Shown: positions 59,580-64,000 of the stretch, in pieces
How the letters are laid out: every line of letters starts with the position of its first letter
Numbering within the stretch: position 1 is the stretch's first letter
DNA from: Symbiodinium kawagutii
Taxonomy: Eukaryota > Sar > Dinophyceae > Suessiales > Symbiodiniaceae
Length of the DNA: 64,000 nucleotides
Direction: 5' to 3'
NCBI GenBank assembly: GCA_009767595.1
Contig: VSDK01010616.1
Coordinates: 532,903-596,902 of the forward strand
Position numbers and translations under genes: made by a program
Notes under the pieces: generated by a model
What the model saw: only the letters and a program-made list of their open reading frames with translations
The model's database searches: none
Told to the model about the DNA's origin: nothing

Positions 59580-62500
59580 GTAAGTGCGAGGGCCTTGTCC
59601 AAACAGATGGACGAGACTGGGATTGGGAACAAATGTCTGTCGATTGCCTCCTGCATACTACTGCTGACTTGCTTCTTGGTTGATTTTAGAATACATTTTG
59701 CTCATTGATTATTTTTCCAAATTGCTGTTGGTTTCCCAAATTGGACAACTCTTTGAGTGAAAACTACCAGGCTTACAGTATATATATATATTTATTTATT
59801 TACAATCTGCGCATGATTTGGGTGTATTTGTATGAACTATCAACTATTACTATTAAGTAGTAAAATAATGTATTAGTAGAAGTGGAAAGCGGTAGCAGTA
59901 CCGGTAATAAAGTAAAGTATGACAGGCAGGAAGGTCAATCGTCAGTGCCTGCGATCTTTTCCCAAACCGTTGAACAACTATCTTTGCGAGTCTTCCAGCA
60001 TCAACTGGCAAAAACCAGATGTGATTCTTTGTTGAAAGACAAATTCTGGGAAAGACAATCATATTGTCGTATTGATTGAAAGTACCAGTTTCCAGTTAGG
60101 GGCCAATGAGGCTGTTACTTTACTACAGTACAGTTACTACAGTAGTTAACCAATCGATTATTGATATCAATAAACTCACCACGGCTAGAGTGGCTAGAGG
60201 CTAGGGGCTAGCAGCGGCTAGAGTGAATGTGAACATGCTGTACTCCTTGAAGTTGCTTTCAGCTGTACTCAGTAATCAGAGACTTAGTCGTAATCAGAGA
60301 CTTAGTCTTAGGTCTTAGTCATAGTCCCAGTCACTTAAGACAAAGTAATAAATAAGAAGGTTCTGTGAATGAATTTGAGTGTTGCTTACTTACTGTTTTA
60401 TTACCGGCTATTCATTTCATATTGTTGTGTTGTGGCTGCAGTATCACCTAGGCTATCTATGGCGCGTGCTACTTGAGACACTGGGTCTAGTGTGGAATGC
60501 AGCCTTCTCGACAGTCAGACCCATTATGATGGTCCTACGACTTCGCTTTGACGAGACCCCCACGAAAGTGCGAATTGTTGACCCTGCATGCGAGGGAGCT
60601 GGATCAACGGCATGTGCTGATGATGTTTTTATTAAGACTCAATCGAGCAGTTTGCACACAAAGGTCATGCAAGTAGAGTACGGCATTGGACTGCTAATGT
60701 ATGACCGCAAAGCAGACAAATACACTTGGGTGTTTGGGGAGTTGCCAACAGCTTTGCGAGCTGTTCCGAGCACAAACGGGCCCAACACATTCCAATGTTT
60801 GCGGGATGTCATTGACAGCGTGCCTGGATTGGAACAATTTGCTTTTGCAAATGACTTCAAGCTAACTGTTCGACACTGCTGTTCCGATGCTTACAGTGCC
60901 AATTTTGTGGCAGAGCGACTGCTCACAGAACAAATGCACTCTTGGACCCCATCGCACACTTTGTGCGACATTCACAAACTTTACACTGCAACGAAAACAG
61001 CTATGTCAACTGTGGATTGGGACATATCTGGATTATTGAACCTATCGCTTGCACTCAGTGGTGCTGGAACTGTCTCATCATTGAGGAAAATTCTTGCAAG
61101 ACTGTTTGGAAAGCACCTGGTCATTGTGTACGAGCATCCTCCTGAAAGAGCAAAGCAGTATCTTCAGGCTTTGCTGGACACCTTTGTTCCGATTTCTGGT
61201 GTTGATGATGCCAGGAAAAAACAAAATGCGAAGAGGCGCTACATACTGTCATATTTTCTCAATGGACGCTTCATGGACTGTGGAGACACTTTCAGAGCAG
61301 AGCATTATTGTCCATTTGCATGTTGCAAGACTCCAGGAACAACTTTGCATCATTTCTCACAATCTGTCACGTGGGCGCTAATCCCTTGTGCCCTACACAA
61401 ATTTCCTCGAAGTCGTTGGACAAACTATGACCGCAGCATTGACTGGTGCGGGTTGTTGGCTGGTCTTGGCTTCTTGCAGCCGCTGATCTTTGAATTTGCT
61501 GGAAAAGCAAATCCAAAAGCACCTTTGGGAACCAATTCAGATGCAGTGACAGGAACTGGAGCCTTGATGGATTGTGCCAGCACAAAGGATTCCCATGATG
61601 ATGATTGGTCCACCCTTTATCTGTCAAATCTGTCAGCGGAACAGGACCAAGGAGTACCGACAACAGAGGAGGACAGGGATTTGACCAAACATGATGCTGC
61701 TCTACTTTGTAACTTAGTCTTAGTTAGTAATGTAACTGTAACCTATCCTATATAGTAGGACCTAGTACACCAACATCAAGTGTTAGTATGAACGGCCACT
61801 AATCAATCGCTGATAAAACCTTACACTTACACTGCCTTATACTTACTTGACTGATTTGCACTTACATCACACTTACGGTTACACCCTTTGCACCTCACAA
61901 ACAGAACAGTACTATCAGTACTCCAGTCACTCAGTACTACCTACTAAGACTAAGACTAAGACTTGCTGTGACTTTCTAAGACAAAGACTATGGCTGTGAC
62001 TGAGAGTACTCGTTTCACCAATGATTGTGATTGACAGTTCTGACCAGTTCCAACTTTGATTTGGGTGGATTGAATCACACAGAGGGGAGAGATGTATGGG
62101 GACTGTGACTAATAATACTAATACCTTAGACTTAGACTTAGTATTTTATTAGCACTAGTGACTAGTGACTAAGTAGTAAAACTAGTAACTAGTAACAGTA
62201 CTTAAGGGGCTTGTTTCAAACAACTGCATCCTTATCAGTTGGTTATTCCTATTACTAAGTCTACTGTACTAACTGAACTCAGTAAAACCAAAATAGACAC
62301 CGTTTCAATTTCCTGCTTGAGGACAAAAACCATCCTGACCATCCTGATCATCCTGAGATGAGGGTCGGTGATTCTGATGCACCGGATTCTGCCAATGTGG
62401 ATGGTGATGGTAAATTCAATTGGGTGGAGTTCAACCAACGCAAGAAGGCAGAAGCATTGGCATGGGTGCAAACTTCACCACTGCTACGTTTGGTCTGTAT

Positions 62501-64000
62501 CAGGGAAGTGGCTGGGGTGCTACTGACTCTTATGTATTCATTCTTGCACTTGAGCTCACCAACATTCGAGCAACAACAACGTTTACTGTCAGCACGCGGT
62601 CAATGCAGAACTTACCCAGTTTTGGTTGCAGCCAAGGGGGAAGATGTTCAGAGGGCATTGAAGCAACTCATGGATTTGCTATGGAGAAGTCCCACCATTT
62701 GTGCTACTGGAATCGACCTCTCACCCAGACTAAGGGCACTTCGTTTTCGGATGATTTCTTGTGCGATGACAAGTTTACATGTCCTGGTCAGATGGAGACG
62801 AAATGGGTTTCCATACAAACTGTTTCTGCTGCTGGAGGGCCAGTACGAAGCAGTTCTGCAAACACCAGCTTGCTTGCGGGATACACTCACTGAAACCGTG
62901 CTTTCCATGTATGTGGCCTGGTTCCTGATTATTGCACAGTTTATGTTTTTGCATTGTGGACAATTAGTCAATAGTTAAATAGTTTTAGTTTAGTCAACTT
63001 GAAAACTAACTAACTAAATCACAAGGTTGTATTCTTATAAATTATAAAGTTCAAAGGCTTACGGTAGAGTCTGGAGTCTTTGTAAAGCCCTAGTAGTGCC
63101 AGTCACACCAATTATTTAGGTCCTCAGGGTGTACCATTTCATGGTGCAGCGTAACACTACTGCTGATATGAAACTGCTGATATGTAGTGTAGGAGAATTG
63201 TGTGAACACTGCTGATATGATGGGGATGGGGGTTGTCCAAGAAGCCTTTCTCAGGATACAGCAGAAAAACTTGGATCGGCAGAGTGCCAGAGCATCATCG
63301 AAGCATTGGCCAGCTGCTATACATTTGACATAGCAGCTGTCGAAGCAAAGCATTCATCGACACGTGAAATGTCTATGCTGTCCAACCGTGGTTGGATTCC
63401 ATCCCTACAGGTTTTGACAACAAAATTTGTATGCAAATATGCTGGCAAATTGTGTGAACGTTTCAAGTTCCAGTTTGGATCTGGGACTCCTGGGGATGAC
63501 CAACAAAAAAACCAAGTACAAGTACATCCGCAGACTGGGAGGACCACCCAGGTCCCCAAACGTCGTGGTGGGGGAGGCCCTTGGAGAGCATTTTGTCATT
63601 TTCAATCAAAGGGAACCAAATTCACTGTACAGAGACTGCAACAACTCAGAGATGAATACAGCCAGCTGTCCAGTGAACAGAAACAAATGTTTGTAGAATC
63701 TGGCATTGCAGCAGCACGTTCTCACAAACTTGGGTATGACAGTTTTCCAAAAACGGCAACAGTCAAATCCAACAAATCCAGTCAACCTTTGCAACCGGGT
63801 GAAGTGACAACATCTGGTGCTTTGGTTGCCAGAGATCGCGAAACTGATCTGCAACGGTTCATTGAATATGAGGGCAGGGATGAGTTTGTGCATGGATATG
63901 GTGCTTTGAAATTGAGCCTGAAGAAACTGAACTCTGAAGGGCTGTCTGCAGATGAGCAGACACTTGTTGGAAACTTTGAGAAAAACACATCAGAGAATTT
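58947..64000 (+). CDS. Large RNase-H/DDE-transposase-like protein with HMG-box-like segment (3' end outside window)
   Basis: Exons 58947-59579, 60442 to about 61.7 kb, 62322 to about 62908, and about 63255 to the window end. ATG opens an acidic N-terminus with repeated W-x-SAFA units (DDWDSAFAFEIDD; DPDWASAFAAELDE), then a basic patch RPRPKDPRGRKRG and a Lys/Gln coiled coil. Exon 2 reads LRLRFDETPTKVRI (Asp about 248), CCSDAYSANFVAE (Asp about 360) and TLCDIHKLY (Cys 386, His 389). This spacing and order recall DDE/D transposases of the hAT or Mutator type. A Cys-rich CGD...EHYCPFACCKT follows. Exon 4 has GPWRAFCHFQSKGTKFTVQR, then LRDEYSQLSSEQKQMFVESG, HMG-box-like. Exon 1 to 2 is a clean phase-0 GT-AG junction; later junctions are provisional. 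A third catalytic acidic residue was not identified. Transposase function is inference. Confidence 0.65.
60442..61680 (+). CDS. Transposase-like gene, exon 2 (RNase-H-like core)
   Basis: Acceptor GGCTGCAG, phase 0. The frame is open to a stop at 61755. GT donors in phase 0 near 61654, 61722 and later could end it. It contains the DETP, SDAYSA and CDIH motifs, and the longest uninterrupted frame in the window without low complexity. Confidence 0.75.
62322..62908 (+). CDS. Transposase-like gene, exon 3
   Basis: Acceptor CTGCTTGAG|G. It encodes a (HPD)-type acidic start, then FNWVEFNQRKKAEALAWVQT, RTYPVLVAAKGEDVQRALKQ and LLWRSPTICATGIDLSPRLR. A GTATGT donor lies at 62909, but its phase does not match the favoured exon 4 acceptor, so the exact end is open. 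Confidence 0.6.
63255..64000 (+). CDS. Transposase-like gene, exon 4 (HMG-box-like), truncated by window end
   Basis: Acceptor CCTTTCTCAG|G. The frame stays open for about 248 codons to the last base. It starts DTAEKLGSAECQSIIEALAS. The HMG-like part is at about 63561-63740 after a basic PKRRGGGG linker. Asp/Glu/Lys-rich sequence follows. Confidence 0.68.

Overview
The window reads as nuclear DNA of a dinoflagellate, probably Symbiodiniaceae or a close relative. This is inferred from gene structure and vocabulary, not from any search. Coding sequence occurs as small GC-richer islands of roughly 80-250 bp in AT-rich, repeat-crowded introns. Apparent donors include GC and GA as well as GT, and acceptors are often AG|G. 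Introns carry many short inverted-repeat elements of several families. Two gene families resemble ones I know as strongly expanded in dinoflagellates. There are no bacterial operons, rRNA, tRNA or CRISPR signals.

Layout. (1) 0.2-2.3 kb, minus strand: a four-exon methyltransferase-like gene with a DLFGGVG loop. (2) 3.7-29.9 kb, minus strand: a long intron-rich WD40 gene or genes. Its 5' exons resemble the N-terminal WD40 domain of WDR17, and an acidic C-terminal exon ends near 3.7 kb. (3) 31.1-32.8 kb, minus strand: a few weaker candidate exons. (4) About 34.5-42.9 kb, plus strand: an unrecognised multi-exon gene. (5) 43.7-51.4 kb, minus strand: another unrecognised multi-exon gene, convergent with the previous one. 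(6) 52.3-53.5 kb: a 1.13-kb element with 35-bp terminal inverted repeats, filled with a 52-bp tandem array. (7) 54.2-64 kb, plus strand: two adjacent genes whose introns are built from AGT/ACT-rich sequence unlike the rest. The first is a C5-cytosine DNA methyltransferase-like gene. The second encodes a large protein with an RNase-H/DDE-transposase-like region and an HMG-box-like segment, and it runs off the window end.

The strongest candidate for something new is region 7. A cytosine methyltransferase sits directly upstream of a transposase-like gene. Both predicted proteins start with acidic segments sharing a W-x-x-AF motif, and both lie in one compositional island next to a terminal-inverted-repeat element. 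I suggest testing this as a DNA-methyltransferase-carrying mobile unit.

Repeats dominate the rest. They include at least three MITE-like families in introns (possible introners). One member is inflated by about 0.9 kb of a 10-bp repeat. There is also a 1-kb polypyrimidine tract, a 0.7-kb AGT array, several minisatellites and a 117-N assembly gap inside a TAC repeat. Exon calls rest on open frames, splice-site fit, phase agreement and protein-like composition. Without transcripts many boundaries are provisional.
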